A DNA stretch of 64,000 nt from Saccharina japonica (taxonomy: Eukaryota; Sar; Phaeophyceae; Laminariales; Laminariaceae), in assembly GCA_008828725.1 (NCBI GenBank), contig MEHQ01002806.1:1-64000 (forward strand), read 5' to 3'. Shown in pieces: positions 32,136 through 44,100 of the stretch. The notes under the pieces are model-generated. The model worked only from the letters and a program-made list of their open reading frames with translations, had not been told where the DNA came from and ran no database searches. The translations under genes were made by a program, and so were the position numbers. Numbering within the stretch: position 1 is the stretch's first letter; each line of letters opens with the position of its first letter.

Positions 32136-33394
32136 AGTAATTTCGGTGTGGCTCACTTCCAGGGCGAGGGTGAGGGGGGGCTAGGGGGGGGGGGAAGGGT
32201 GGTGGGAAGGGATGGGGTGGGCATGGGAGGCGGGTGGGTGAGGGGGGGTAGAGGCGGGGGGAGGGCGGGGAGGGGGAAGGACAGCCCAACAATTACAGCC
32301 TATCCATGTCAAACTCTGCAGACAGACCCAGTCTCGAGAAATGGCTTGACGTACGGAACGGATCGCTGGGTGTAAGCCTCAAAACGCATGCACTGCTGTG
32401 CTGGGCTCGGGAGCTCGGGGGGGCGCCAGAGGGACGTCGGGGACAATGATACAGAGGTTTTGTCGCACACAACCTCCGCTGCTCTCTCAGCATGCTGGTA
32501 CGTAGCCGAGGCCCCCATGACATTTGCTATAGTCTGTCGAGGCGTATGCAAACCTGTATCGCGATGCTGCCTGTCTGCAGCCGGAGAGACCGGGCTTTGA
32601 GAGTCAAGCGGCCAAGAAGGATACATGTATCTATCGCTTGATGAGTGGGGCCCTTTTTGACACAGCAATTATTGACGTCTTTCTTTTCTAAAATAGGTTC
32701 CATCTATATATATATACTAATTTACGAGTCTCCACAGCAGTCCCCTTGGCTTTGAGGGAAAACACACAACAACCAAAAGCGAGCAGAAAAAATGTAACCA
32801 AACCAGAGCAGCAGTAAAATGTGAATACCACCTTATAGGGGCGGCGGCTTATTTTCTGAGCTCTCCTCACACGAGGAGGGTGGAGGAGCTCGAAATCTCA
32901 CCCGAAACGTGGCTTACAAAAAAATAAGTCTGCTTCGCGTTACCCGACCGACCAACGTGTATATATGCGCTATTTTAGTAGTCATAAAACCAATATATAT
33001 ACTTATATATATACTACGTAGCTAAAGTACTATACTATTGTCATGGTATTCATGATATCCCCGTTTCCCCTCTATTGCTGAGGTGGCGTGTTTCTGATAG
33101 AAACACGCCGAGCAAATAGCATTTACTCGCCGCCCGCTCTTGTTCCCAGAATTATCTCTGACCACAGGAAAATCAGGGAGGGGGGGGGAAATAACAAAAT
33201 ATACGTCACATAACATCAATCTTGTCAGTGATTGAGAGTGAGTGCGTCTCTCGTCTCAACCTGCTTCCGGTAGTATTATAGGGTTTGCCCTATACCGCCC
33301 AACTGTAACCCAGTACCTAACCTGCCCCAGGGTATAGAGGGGGAACCTATACACTACGGTGCGTGCCTATATAGCCCTAAAACAAATATACTAG
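32136..33394. other. Intergenic, nothing recognised
   Basis: It contains a G-rich strand-asymmetric stretch (about 32165-32280) and AT-rich sequence with 'atatatatac' runs near 32705 and 32990-33020. The open frames at 32293-32668 overlap on opposite strands and show no splice structure or known domain. Confidence 0.5.
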
Positions 33395-34215
33395 TAGTTA
33401 AAAGTACCATCATACTGACCGGTGTGGTTGGCTTATGCTCGCGGGGGGCTTGACCGGTCATAAACTATACTGCCTCGCAAGGCAAACGCGTGCATCCCCT
33501 ACATACACTGCCACCCTGGGATGAATCAACCCAGAAAATATAACAACAATATAATAGCTATAAGTTTGTGCCTTGCGAGGCGTGCATCCCCTCCTTTATG
33601 ACCAGTTAAAGTACCATACTGACCGGCGTGGTTGGCTTTATAAAATGCTCGAGGGGCTTGACCTGTCATAAACTATTGCCTCGCAGGGCTAACGCGTGCA
33701 TCCCCTACATACTTTACCGTTGGATGAATCAACCCAGATAATATAACAATATAATAGCTAACTATAAACTCGTTCGTTTGTGCCTTGCGAGGCGTGCACC
33801 CCCTCCTTTATGACCAGTTAAAGTACCATACTGACCGGCGTGGTTGGCTTATGCTCGAGGGGCTTGACCGGTCATAAACTATTGCCTCGGAAGGCAAACA
33901 CGTGCATCCCCTACATACTTTACCGTTGGATGAATCAACCCAGATAATATAACAACAATATAATAGCTAACTATAAACTCGTTCGTTTGTGCCTTGCGAG
34001 GCGTGCATCCCCTCCTTTATGACCAGTTAAAGTACCATACTGACCGGTGTGGTTGGCTTATGCTCGAGGGGCTTGACCGGTCATAAACTATTGCCTCGCA
34101 GGGCAAACACGTGCATCCCCTACATACTTTACCGTTGAATGGATCAATCCAAATAACAACAATATAATAGCTTTAACTATAAACTCGTTTGTTTGCGCCT
34201 TTTGCGAGGCAATAG
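33395..34215. repeat. Tandem array of about 210-bp units (about 3.9 copies)
   Basis: Units start AGTTAAAGTACCATACTGAC at 33395, 33604, 33816 and 34025 (periods 209, 212, 209). Each contains 'ggcttgaccggtcataaact', 'cgtgcatcccctacatac', 'tgaatcaacccagata' and 'gccttgcgaggcgtgcatcc'. Units differ by a few percent plus small indels. Within a unit 'gcctcgcagggc' and 'gccttgcgaggc' are inverted to each other. Confidence 0.92.
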
Positions 34216-34984
34216 TTCACCCCCCAAAACAAGTTGACCAATCAATCCAGATAACGATAATACAAAATCGGGAATACATTTATCTGTCCCGAGTGTGATT
34301 TTTTTTTCTTGTAATTTTGCGATGGTTTTTGCGTAAAAAAAACTATTGTCCGCAACTTCCTCCTCACGCTTCGGAGTTTTTTTTTTTTGTTTTTTTTTTT
34401 TGTCACGCTTGATTACAACATTTTCAGAACCTCTCTTTTCTCCCACCCACGATTCGAGTGCAAACTTACTTGGAACAACTACCCGGTAAATAGACTTACG
34501 AACATTTTTGCAGCACGTTCGTAGTGTACGCCGTTCAATAGCAGTAGTGGTGGTACAAGAAAAAAAAGGGTTCAAAAGCACCCCACTCGGTCGTTCCTGT
34601 GCTTGCTGCTAAATTATGCTTCGAACCTATCCATCCACCCGCAGACGAAAGCCTAACAAATCTACAAGCCGCATGACGGACCCCGCCACGATAGTCAACA
34701 ACCAAAGGTAGGTCGTGAATCGAACCACCCCAACACATACATACTCATTCATCATGTGGTTGGAATACATACTATAATAAGTGGTTGGAGGGCCTTGCGC
34801 GAATTTGTCGTGGGGCGAGCTCGAAACCCCCACAAAAAAGCGGGAAAAAACATATGATTGCTCGTATTTCTTATTCTGATTTCGACTCGTAACAGCAATA
34901 AGTAGCGTTTCTCAACCCCGCGCTTTTTTTTTTTTTTGTCTAAAACCTAACGAGATCGATTCCTACAAGGAAGGGAAAAAATGC

Positions 34985-35250
34985 AAACGCACGACATACT
35001 CGTATACGACGAGTATACATCAAACGCACGGCATACTCGTATACGACGAGTATACATCAAACGCACGGCATACTCGTATACGACGAGTATACATCATACC
35101 GCTGTCCACACAACAACCGATTTTNGTATACGACGAGTATACATCAAACGCACGGCATACTCGTATACGACGAGTATACATCAAACGCACGGCATACTCG
35201 TATACGACGAGTATACATCATACCGCTGTCCACACAACAACCGATTTTTC
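34985..35250. repeat. 37-bp tandem repeat with embedded palindrome, split by one N
   Basis: The unit contains ATACTCGTATACGACGAGTAT, read as arms ATACTCGT and ACGAGTAT, followed by 'acatcaaacgcacggc'. Three units end in 'cataccgctgtccacacaac', then the N at 35125, then three units and the same end again. The two halves are nearly identical. Confidence 0.9.
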
Positions 35251-36097
35251 TGTTCATGTTTGTCCACGTGTATTATATTTTCTTCTTCTTTCTTAGTAAT
35301 GCAAATAAATGTCGCCAGTTGAAATCGCGCGTCGGAGTTCAGTCTGCTTAGCATGCAAGCAAGCACTGCGAATTCCACGGGGAGCAAACAAGCACGCGTT
35401 AAATCCGCACCAACTCCAAGCAACCGCCCGTCTGCACCACTACTACCTCATGGGGTCAACAACACCGCCACAGCTAGCTCCGAAAAAGACTTGGCGGACG
35501 TCAGGGGACATCCTGGGTACATCCCCCGGGGACATCTCAGGGATATCCCCGGGTTTCCAGGCAGTGCCCTACACGCAGCAAACCAACGGCGAACAACACC
35601 ACCACTACCACCACCACATCACCCCATCCATTTGGCGGCGGCAAAATAAGGCGGCTGTCTCTATCTCTCCCACGAATTCAAGTCCACTCAAAATTAATCC
35701 ATCATCCTCCGCCCCCTGTTGTATAACTAATAATCTAACCTGCCCAGGCATATATATGCACGCAGCGAACGCAACGCACGCAACGCACGCAACGCACGCG
35801 TGCGTGTGTGCATGCCGTGGCACAACAGATAACAAACAACAACAGCAGTGTAGTTCCGATCGTGGGGCCTGCTGTCTCAAAACAAACCTCCCAAATACTC
35901 TCCGTAGTGACGGTCGCCCCTTCCCCTCTCAAACGCTCCCCCCCCCCCCCCAACCCCCCCCCCCCCCCCCCCCCCGCCCACATCCTAATCATCTTGGGGG
36001 GGGGGCTGCTCTCGTCAAATCTCACAAATTATCATCATCGTCGTGGCTCCCTCCCTCACTCTCTCAACAACCCACAAAGGGTGTGCTCAGCAGGATA
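35251..36097. other. Intergenic stretch with a long low-complexity open frame
   Basis: A frame of 287 codons is open from 35309 to 36172. It encodes His-, Pro- and Thr-rich stretches and runs into the repeat at 36100. Another frame is open in the same place (35353-35649). Neither shows a domain or splice-consistent neighbours. (CGCAACGCA)n units lie at 35765-35800 and C-runs at 35940-35975. I do not call a gene. Confidence 0.5.
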
Positions 36098-36410
36098 CAT
36101 ACTCTGAGGTACCCGGGTACCACAGCTGGTTACATTAGCGATACCCGGGTAAATAACCGGATACCCGGCTAAGTATCCGGGTACATCCAGAGTACGCACC
36201 CTGTTTAGTAGGGTATATATATACTCTGGGGTACCCCGGTACCAAACCTGGATACATGCGTGATACCTGGGTAGATACTCGGATAAAGCGGAGAAATACC
36301 CAATACCCGGGAAATAAATACCCGGAAACCCGGGTAAAAACCCGGATACCCGTGTAAATACCTGGATACCCGTGCAAATACCCGGGTACATCCAGAGTAT
36401 GCACCCTGCC
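36098..36410. repeat. TACCCGGGTA-rich interspersed repeat
   Basis: The region is dense in TACCCGGGTA/ATACCCGG palindromes. 'ccagagtacgcaccctgttt' (36187-36206) is mirrored near 36380-36410 (catccagagtatgcaccctg). A related copy at about 40973-41190 has 'gtacccgggtacatactcga' and a 'cacctactaaacgaaacacc' end that complements the 'caccctgtttagtaggg' here. It is probably one transposon family whose edges are unclear. Confidence 0.6.
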
Positions 36411-36420
36411 AAAAAACACC

Positions 36421-37936
36421 CTTACAAACCCTCAAACGTGATGCCTCCCCTCTCCTCAACACTTCACAAAATCCTCATCGTATATCAAGTATACGTACGT
36501 ATAGGGATTTATTTCCTCCTACGACCCCCCCTCACAAACCCTCATTGTGATGATCCCTGCTCCTCCCCCTCAAAACCCTCCCACAAATCATCATGAGGCT
36601 CGTGCGTTCTCAACACCCTCTTCACAATACCCTCATTGTGGGGGCCGGCCTTCCCTCCCAGCATCCACAAAAATCCTCCCTGCTCGTGGTGTTTTGTTTG
36701 TTTGCTGCCCGTTTCGTTCTAACGATATAATATGACAAGCATGCCCCCCCCCGCACCAACCCCCTATTATGGAAGGGGGGCAAAAAACGCAGAAAAAAAA
36801 AAACGAAGAAACAAAAAAAAAATGCGACATGTATAATCCCGGATAAGGTCTTTCCTTTCCTCGCGTGGGGATTCTCGCCGCATGGCCTGGTTACACGTGA
36901 AAAAAAAAGAAAGCACAAAACACAATAAAAAAAAAAAAAAAAAACAGAAAACAGAAAACACAAACAGACGCCCTTATAGCTGCTCCCGAAAACCGTCAAG
37001 AGGCTGACTGGTCTTCCCAAAAGACCCCATACCCCCAGACGACTAAACGCCATAAATAAAAAAACGGGTACAGGTACTAAGAGGAGCGCAAGGAATAGAC
37101 AGCAGTGCATATATATGTGTCGCGCGATATCGAAACGATGGAATAGAGGCCAGAACTGACACACACAAAAACGCAATCTCCTGATTGTGGAAACCCGGGG
37201 TTGTTTGTACCCGCTAAAACGCGCAGACTTTTTTTGTTCATGTCATGCTGCGATGATCGCCCTCTCTCGCGTGTTCGTCGTCATGTTGCGGCTTTCTTTT
37301 TTTTGTTTGCTCACCCCAACGCAAACACAGCACAACGGAATTTTGTTACGACCCACAACTCCCCGGGCAAGCTTTGATAAAATGAAACCGGCGGTGCCGG
37401 AACTACCTCGGGGGGGGGCGGGGGGGGGCACAGGATTGAACGTAGTCAGTGTAAACGCATAACATGCAATACGTAGCGCTCGCACAACGAGCAGAAACGC
37501 CACTACCCACCATGCACAAACCTCACACCCCCCCCCCTGATGTCGCTCCTGTCGACTCCTCGTCTAAAAACCCCAACGCAATCTCGTCTACACCACACGA
37601 CAGCCGTATGATATGCACTTGCCACGCTCTCGTAACCCTCCCCCCCCCTCTCCCCTCCGGTCCGTCCGGTCAAAAAAGCCGCAAAAACGCGTACGAAAAA
37701 ATCAAACCCAAAACATGATGGGGTTTGGGGGGGGGGGGGGGGTTGCTTGTTTTGCACCGGTGAAGGGACCACACCATGCTATATACAAGCGGGCTTCTCG
37801 CACAAGCGATGTACGTCACATAGGACGCTCGCTTGGTCGGTAAGGGGGAAAGGGGGGCAGAGCACAACTGACCGCCCGCTGCTTTCCCCCTGCTCCCGTT
37901 CCGACGTTTCTGTTACGTTTATCCCCCATTTTGAGN

Positions 37937-37968
<32 letters not shown>

Positions 37969-38115
37969 ACTTCATATTCATGCATGGCCGTAGGGTGGGG
38001 GGGGGGGTATACTTCATTTTCGTGCATGGCCGTAGTCGTATGACCATAGGCCGTAGGGGGGTAGAGAGGCAAAACAAAACCGGGCGGGCGCGCGGGCGCA
38101 AAAAAAAAAAGAGGC
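36421..38115. other. Intergenic, nothing recognised apart from a partial poly-G repeat
   Basis: Homopolymer-rich sequence (A-runs near 36795-36950, G-runs at 37727-37743 and 37937-37968). After the N at 37936, a poly-G-headed fragment runs to about 38060 (TACTTCATATTCATGCATGG). It is the 3' flank of the bHLH gene. Confidence 0.55.
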
Positions 38116-41100
38116 TTACGCGCACACCGCGTGCGTCGGCTTCTCGTCGCCCTCCTCCGTCGACAGCGCCTGCGTCACAAACTGTGGCATCTGCAGGGTC
38201 ATCATCGACTGGAACCCCATGCTGGGGTGCACCGCCCACGCCTCCTTGCCCGCCATCGAAAGCGCCGTCTCCGGCTTCACCGGGGGAGCCCCCGAGGAGA
38301 CCACTTCCGGGCCACCACCAGCAGAAGGGGCAGGAGCCGCCGCCGCCGCCGCCGCCGACGCAGCCGCAGCCGCAGCCGTCACCGCTGCCGAAGCGGCGGG
38401 AGGAGAAGGAGCCCCCGACTGCATGGGGCCCTCGGGAGACGGCCCCATCCCTTGCCCCTGGGGCATGTACACCGGTACGGCGATGAAAATCGGCTGGCCA
38501 TGGCCGGTCATCCCGTGGCCGGTCATCCCGTGCGCGATGCCCGCCTGCATGCCCGCGGGCAAGCCCCGGAACCCAGCCGGGACCGACACGGGAGCGTGTC
38601 CGTGCCCGGGCAAGGCCATGTGATGCACGAGGGCCGGCGGCGGCGCGGCAGCCTCCTGGGTAGCGGCGGCGGCGGCGGTGGTGGCCGTGGCGATGGCGGC
38701 GGGGGTACAGCAGGCGGCGGTGCCCTCCACGCTGCGGGTGCAGCACGAGCTCGAGGTGCAGTGCGGCACAGGCACGGCCGTGCTGGTGGGAGCAGCAACA
38801 GCAGCAGCAGCCGCAGGGGCGGCGGCGGCAGCAGCAGCCGCAGAAGCGGAGGCCGGCAAGGAAGAAGGCGTCTCCTCCTCGACAACGCCACCGCTCTCAG
38901 AGACCGCGAGGGAGGAGGAGCAAGAGGGCGGGGAGGAGGAGGAGGAGGAAGAGGGGGAGGAACAAGAGGAGGAGGAGGAGGCGGCGGCGGCCGCGGCAAG
39001 CCTATCCCGGAGAAGCTTGTTGAGCACGACTATCGTGCGAGAGAGCACCTCCACCCTCCGTCCGTTGATGCACGCGTTTGCGGCAGTCTGTCCCTCGGTG
39101 GGTACGGGGGGTTCCAGCCCCGAGGTTGTCTCCGCCTCCTCCAAAACCTGTTGCAGCTGCTCGAACTTCTCGTTCACCTTGATTTTCGAGACGCAAAATG
39201 GGAAAACCGGGGGTATACATATTAGGGGGGGGGGGAGAGAGCGTAACGCGGGGAAACAGACCAATCAGCAAAATCCGGGGGTATACATATTGGGGGGGGG
39301 GGGGGGGGGGGTGTACTCATGTTGTGCACGGGCCGTAGTCATATATGACCATAGACCCTCGCATCCCTACAATGCCGGCGACGCGGTTGGGCTTTCACCA
39401 ACCAGGCAGACATTGCTTGCCACCAAGCGCGAAACGCCGTGAGGTATTGGGCGAGTCGCATGGAGGGTGAGCTTGCATCTGCTAAGAACCCTCTGAGGTG
39501 GACTTGCATATGGACGACAGCTTCAATGAGTTAATTTAACTTCTGTGTTGGCCACTTCCGGAGACAGCAATGGGTTTTACTATGTTAACTGCCTCGCGGA
39601 CGCCTTACCATATTCAACACTACGTGGTACGACCATTTCCCCTTGAGCGGAGCAAAGGTTTTCCAACCCCGCACAAATGATCTACTCGACCGCCAGCTTT
39701 GGTGACCGCCAAAAAAAAACAAAAACAAAAAAAACGGCACCCTGGTTGTCTAGCTCACGCAGCGAGTGGCGTGTTTTACAGCGTTCGTTGCCAACCGCAC
39801 GCCAACCCAACTATAAAATATATCATAGTATTTATAGGGAGGGTATTGGAGGGGGGGGGGGGAGATCGTAACGCGGGAAAACAGACCAGATCAGCAAAAA
39901 CCGGGGGTATACATATTAGGGGGGGGGGGGCGTAACGCGGGGAAACAGACCAGAACAGCAAAAACCGGGGGTATACATACTATTGGGGGGGAAAGCGTAA
40001 CGCGGGAAAACAGACCAGATCAGCAAACAATGACCGAACAACAATGAAACAGCTTTTGAGCAGTTCTGAGAGCTTCAGCGGATATGTGTCGTGCATGTGT
40101 TGTGTTGGCATGAAATAAATAATGTACACAAAAGAACATTACGTAGCTTCGTATCATACCCGTAGGATTGTTTTTTAGACAGAACTCGCTGAATCTGCCT
40201 TCGTCGGTGTCGCTTACGCCTGTACCCACATCCTCACAACATTCCAAGAAAAAAAATCGACAGATCACAATCTAGATCTAGATCTTAGATTCAATATTAA
40301 GATCTCTAGATCTTGGTCTAAGATCTGTATATTGATCTTGATCTAGAGATCTTGATCTAGATCAAGATCAATATATCTAGATCTAGATCTTAGACGAAGA
40401 TCAAGATGCTAGAGCATCTACTCGTAATCAAGATCAAATCTCTAGATCTAGATCTTAGATCAAGATCAAGATATCTAGATCTAGATCTTAGACCAAGATC
40501 AAGATCTAGAGCATCTACTCGTACTGCTGTAGATCATAACCTGCCATCGCTGTGAAATGTGGTGCAGGTCTGCACCTACAGTAGTACAGATCTGCTCTAT
40601 TAATAGGAAGCACGTCCTACAGATAACGCAGAGCATATACGTATACGTAATACAGATCCACTCAAAGAAGCATGTCCTACGTACAGATGACGCAAGACTA
40701 TACGGCTCCCAACATGAGCTAGATTGTACAGATAGGGAAACTACAGATAGGGAAACTGTTGTATCTGCCCTAAAGGATTTAGATCATCAAGGGCGAATCG
40801 ATGATCTGTTGACGATCTGTCGATAAGTGAAACCTTCCAGGAGCATTTCTATTTACGGGGGACCATAGTAAATAGGACCTACGGTATACACAAAAACCTA
40901 TACATTTCCCAATTTTTACCAACAATATTTGGTCCTGTTTACTAAGTCAAGTCCCCCGTAAATACTATTAATAGGGTATTATACTCTGGGGGTACTATAC
41001 CCGGGTATATACCTGAGTACGACCAAAACCACCAGGATTGGTACCCGGGTACATACTCGAGTATGACCAAACCTAAACCAGGTTTGGTACCCGGGGATAT

Positions 41101-44100
41101 ACTCGAGTATGACCTAATCAACCAGGTTTGGTACTCGGGTACCCAAGAGTATATATGCATCACCTACTAAACGAAACACCCTGAAAAATACAAAAATACA
41201 CATAGGATAGGCAGAGATCCTATTAATGAATTTGGTACATCGTACGACAGGTTTTGCATGGCAGTTGCGAGGCGGTGTCAAGTCGGAACGTCTCCCCGTG
41301 ATTAGTTAGTAAAATTCGCGACTTTGAAGGCCCGGAGCACGCCCCACGGACCTCGGCCGGGGCCCCGCATTGGGACGTGGTGTACACGCGGGCCGCCTGC
41401 GTGCCCGGCGGCCGGGAGCACGAGAAAATACTCTACGTAGGCCGGAAGAGAAAAAAATCCCGAAGTGCGAAAATAGTCAATTGGGTACATTTTCATAGTA
41501 ATTACCCAGGTATTCGAATAATACCATCGAGACATCATATAGGCTAAAAGAGTAACTAACTACAGCAGTCGTACATCAATACCGTTATGCTCTCACATCT
41601 CCCACGAAGCAAAACTGAAAAGTTTAGAAATAAGTTTTTCAGAAAACAGAAAAAAAAAAAAAAAAAAAGGCTGGAAAAAATGAAAATTATGTGGAAGTAC
41701 AAATAATACAGCACGAGAGTGAGCACGTACGTGGGTGAGTGAAACGTAACAAACGCCGCACTGCGCAGGTGGAGTAGTGACTTGAGTCTGTCGACCGTGG
41801 GCTACATCGCAGGATGTACACTTCGAATATACTGGTACATAAATATGATATGTATATACGACGAAATTACGTTACGCTAACTAAACAGCTAGTATACCTG
41901 GTACGAAGGACGAAGGACACTACCCCTCTGTCCCGTAATATAAGCACCTTTTTTATCGAATATGAAGGCGCAGAAGTAAGAGTGGTATCTACAAGTATAT
42001 TCCAGGTATGTATATACGTAGGCGGCAGTAGCGTACCGTTATGAAAAGTAGTCGTGGTGTTATATCATGTAAATATCATAGTACCGTTGAAAGATGGGCT
42101 CCATCGCAGAATGCTGCATGATAAGGAGACAATACAACTTACTGCTCGAGGGTGGTCGATTTTTTTTTTTCGACGTCTCACAGAACTTTTTGTTCGTTAG
42201 GGGGGGGGGGGGGGGGGGTTTTTTTTTTTCTTTTTGGGGGTCCTATTTTTTGCCATCCTAGAGGGATGGAGAAATTTTTATATTCTGTTTTCTGTACACC
42301 AGCGGTCAAATGTTTTTCTATCAAACAACTGGCGAGCGCCCGCCACATTTATATCACCGGTCAATGTGTGAACACGGTGGTCCTAGGAATGGTCGGAGCC
42401 CCTATAATAACGAGCGCGCCGCATTCAGATTTCATGACGCAGTCGTTTGTTTTGTCCGTCGATGTCTGTCGAGGATCGAGGACTCGGAATCTCGCCGCTT
42501 CGAATTGAACATTTTTCGCGCAGTTTTTCTCAAAAGCCAGTCTTTGCCCCGACATCTGCCCCATGATTCTTTTTTTCGGGGTTGATTTTCCAAAGTTTGG
42601 TGGGGATCTTTGAAATTCAAACTTTTTAGGGAAACTTTGCGTTCCCGTTGTCATCGGTCTCAGACCTGAGGTCGAGAAATTCGTCGTGTTTGGGCCGCCA
42701 GTACTTCATTGCTCTCTGTACTCGGAGTACAAAATGTACTCGATACTCTTGAGTATACTCGGGGCATGAAGTGTACTATTTTTTAATAGGAGCATCTGTG
42801 TACTTTTTTTACACAAGAGCAGCAGTACCAGATAAAGATAACAAGCAACGAACAACGAGCAGCACAAAAAAAAATAAGGTTTTCACACATAGAATGAGGC
42901 TTTTTTAAATGGGCTCGAAGCCGTAGCCTCGAAACTCGAAATTCGTAACTACCATATACCAGGTATACGAGAATGTACATACCCAACCCTATCCGTGATT
43001 GCTCTTCACGTCTTCGCGTATGTTTTCTCAAATAACTAATAATAGCCGCCAGCTTCAAGCTTCAACTCTGCTTTCATCGCTTCATTACAATCGTCCCCAG
43101 GTTTTGTCAAAAATGGTACGTACACGATACACGATATACACCCAAAAAAATACAGATGTTTTCATGTATATACATATCATACATACGTACAGGTTTTTCG
43201 CGGCTCCCTGTCTCCCAGAGTAAAAGATAAAATAGTTACGTTCACATTTAGAACATGCTCGTGTAATAGCGACCATCGGGACAATGGTTGTCCCAGCGGC
43301 GGAGAACTTGCACGTACGTGCCAGGCTATTCGAATTTGCACGTACATTCAAAACGGTCATATATCATATATGTCCAGTAGTGGACCAACACTGTTAGTGG
43401 ATCTTCTTAAGGTAGCTAATTAGGCACTCTGATTGGCCAAGCAAGCACTGACCACTGGCATAGGGTTCGGGTTAGGGTTCGATCTGAGGGTCAAGATACT
43501 ACTACCAAGACAAAACCCCCATTGTAAAGATCCACTGTCACCCTTTGTCCACCCCTCTACGTACGTGCCATTATACGGCTGGTGCAATGGTTGCGTAGTA
43601 CGTACATGGTTACACCTATCATAGTTTCCTGCTGCTGCTGCCTGCGTCGCTGTCTATTGGCTACTCGTATGTAGTGTGTAGTGTGTGTTCATGAGGACAT
43701 TTCACAAATCGTCCGGTAGCATCTTGGATCGATGTACGGGCGTAGAAACCCTAACCCTGTAGCCCTAACCCCAAACCTGACCACACTATTAGTGACCAGG
43801 AAAATTCCCAGAAATATCCTGCCGGACGAAATGCTAATACTATATATACCACTCTGACCCGAAATATAAGCACCATTTGAACTACATGTTGATCTACAAA
43901 CGGTCCTTATATTCTGGGTCAGAGTGGTAGGTGTTTATTCGTGTGTTCTTCACATCAGTCCCTTTGGGACTTGTTCGTCTTGATCATGGTACAGCTACCA
44001 AAACAACTTTGGTGTTACTCAATCGTCCATGTACATCGTAGCCCAGGTGGTCTATTGATAGCAGTTAACCACCCAGATAGGTAAGGTTGAAGTCGGGGAC

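Noticed and set aside
34985-35250. Regular 37-bp repeats as a CRISPR array
   Set aside because: Units are contiguous with no unique spacers, the context is a eukaryotic nuclear genome, and no cas-like gene is near.
35309-36172. 287-codon open frame
   Set aside because: Low-complexity, overlaps another open frame and runs into a transposon-like repeat. No domain, promoter or splice support.
36622-37176. 184-codon hydrophobic minus-strand frame, possibly a membrane protein
   Set aside because: Phe/Cys runs come from A-homopolymers on the plus strand. No conserved features.
38131-39225. 364-codon plus-strand frame opposite bHLH exon 3
   Set aside because: It is an Arg/Gly-rich antisense shadow of a GC-rich coding exon; the minus frame carries the bHLH helices and splices correctly.
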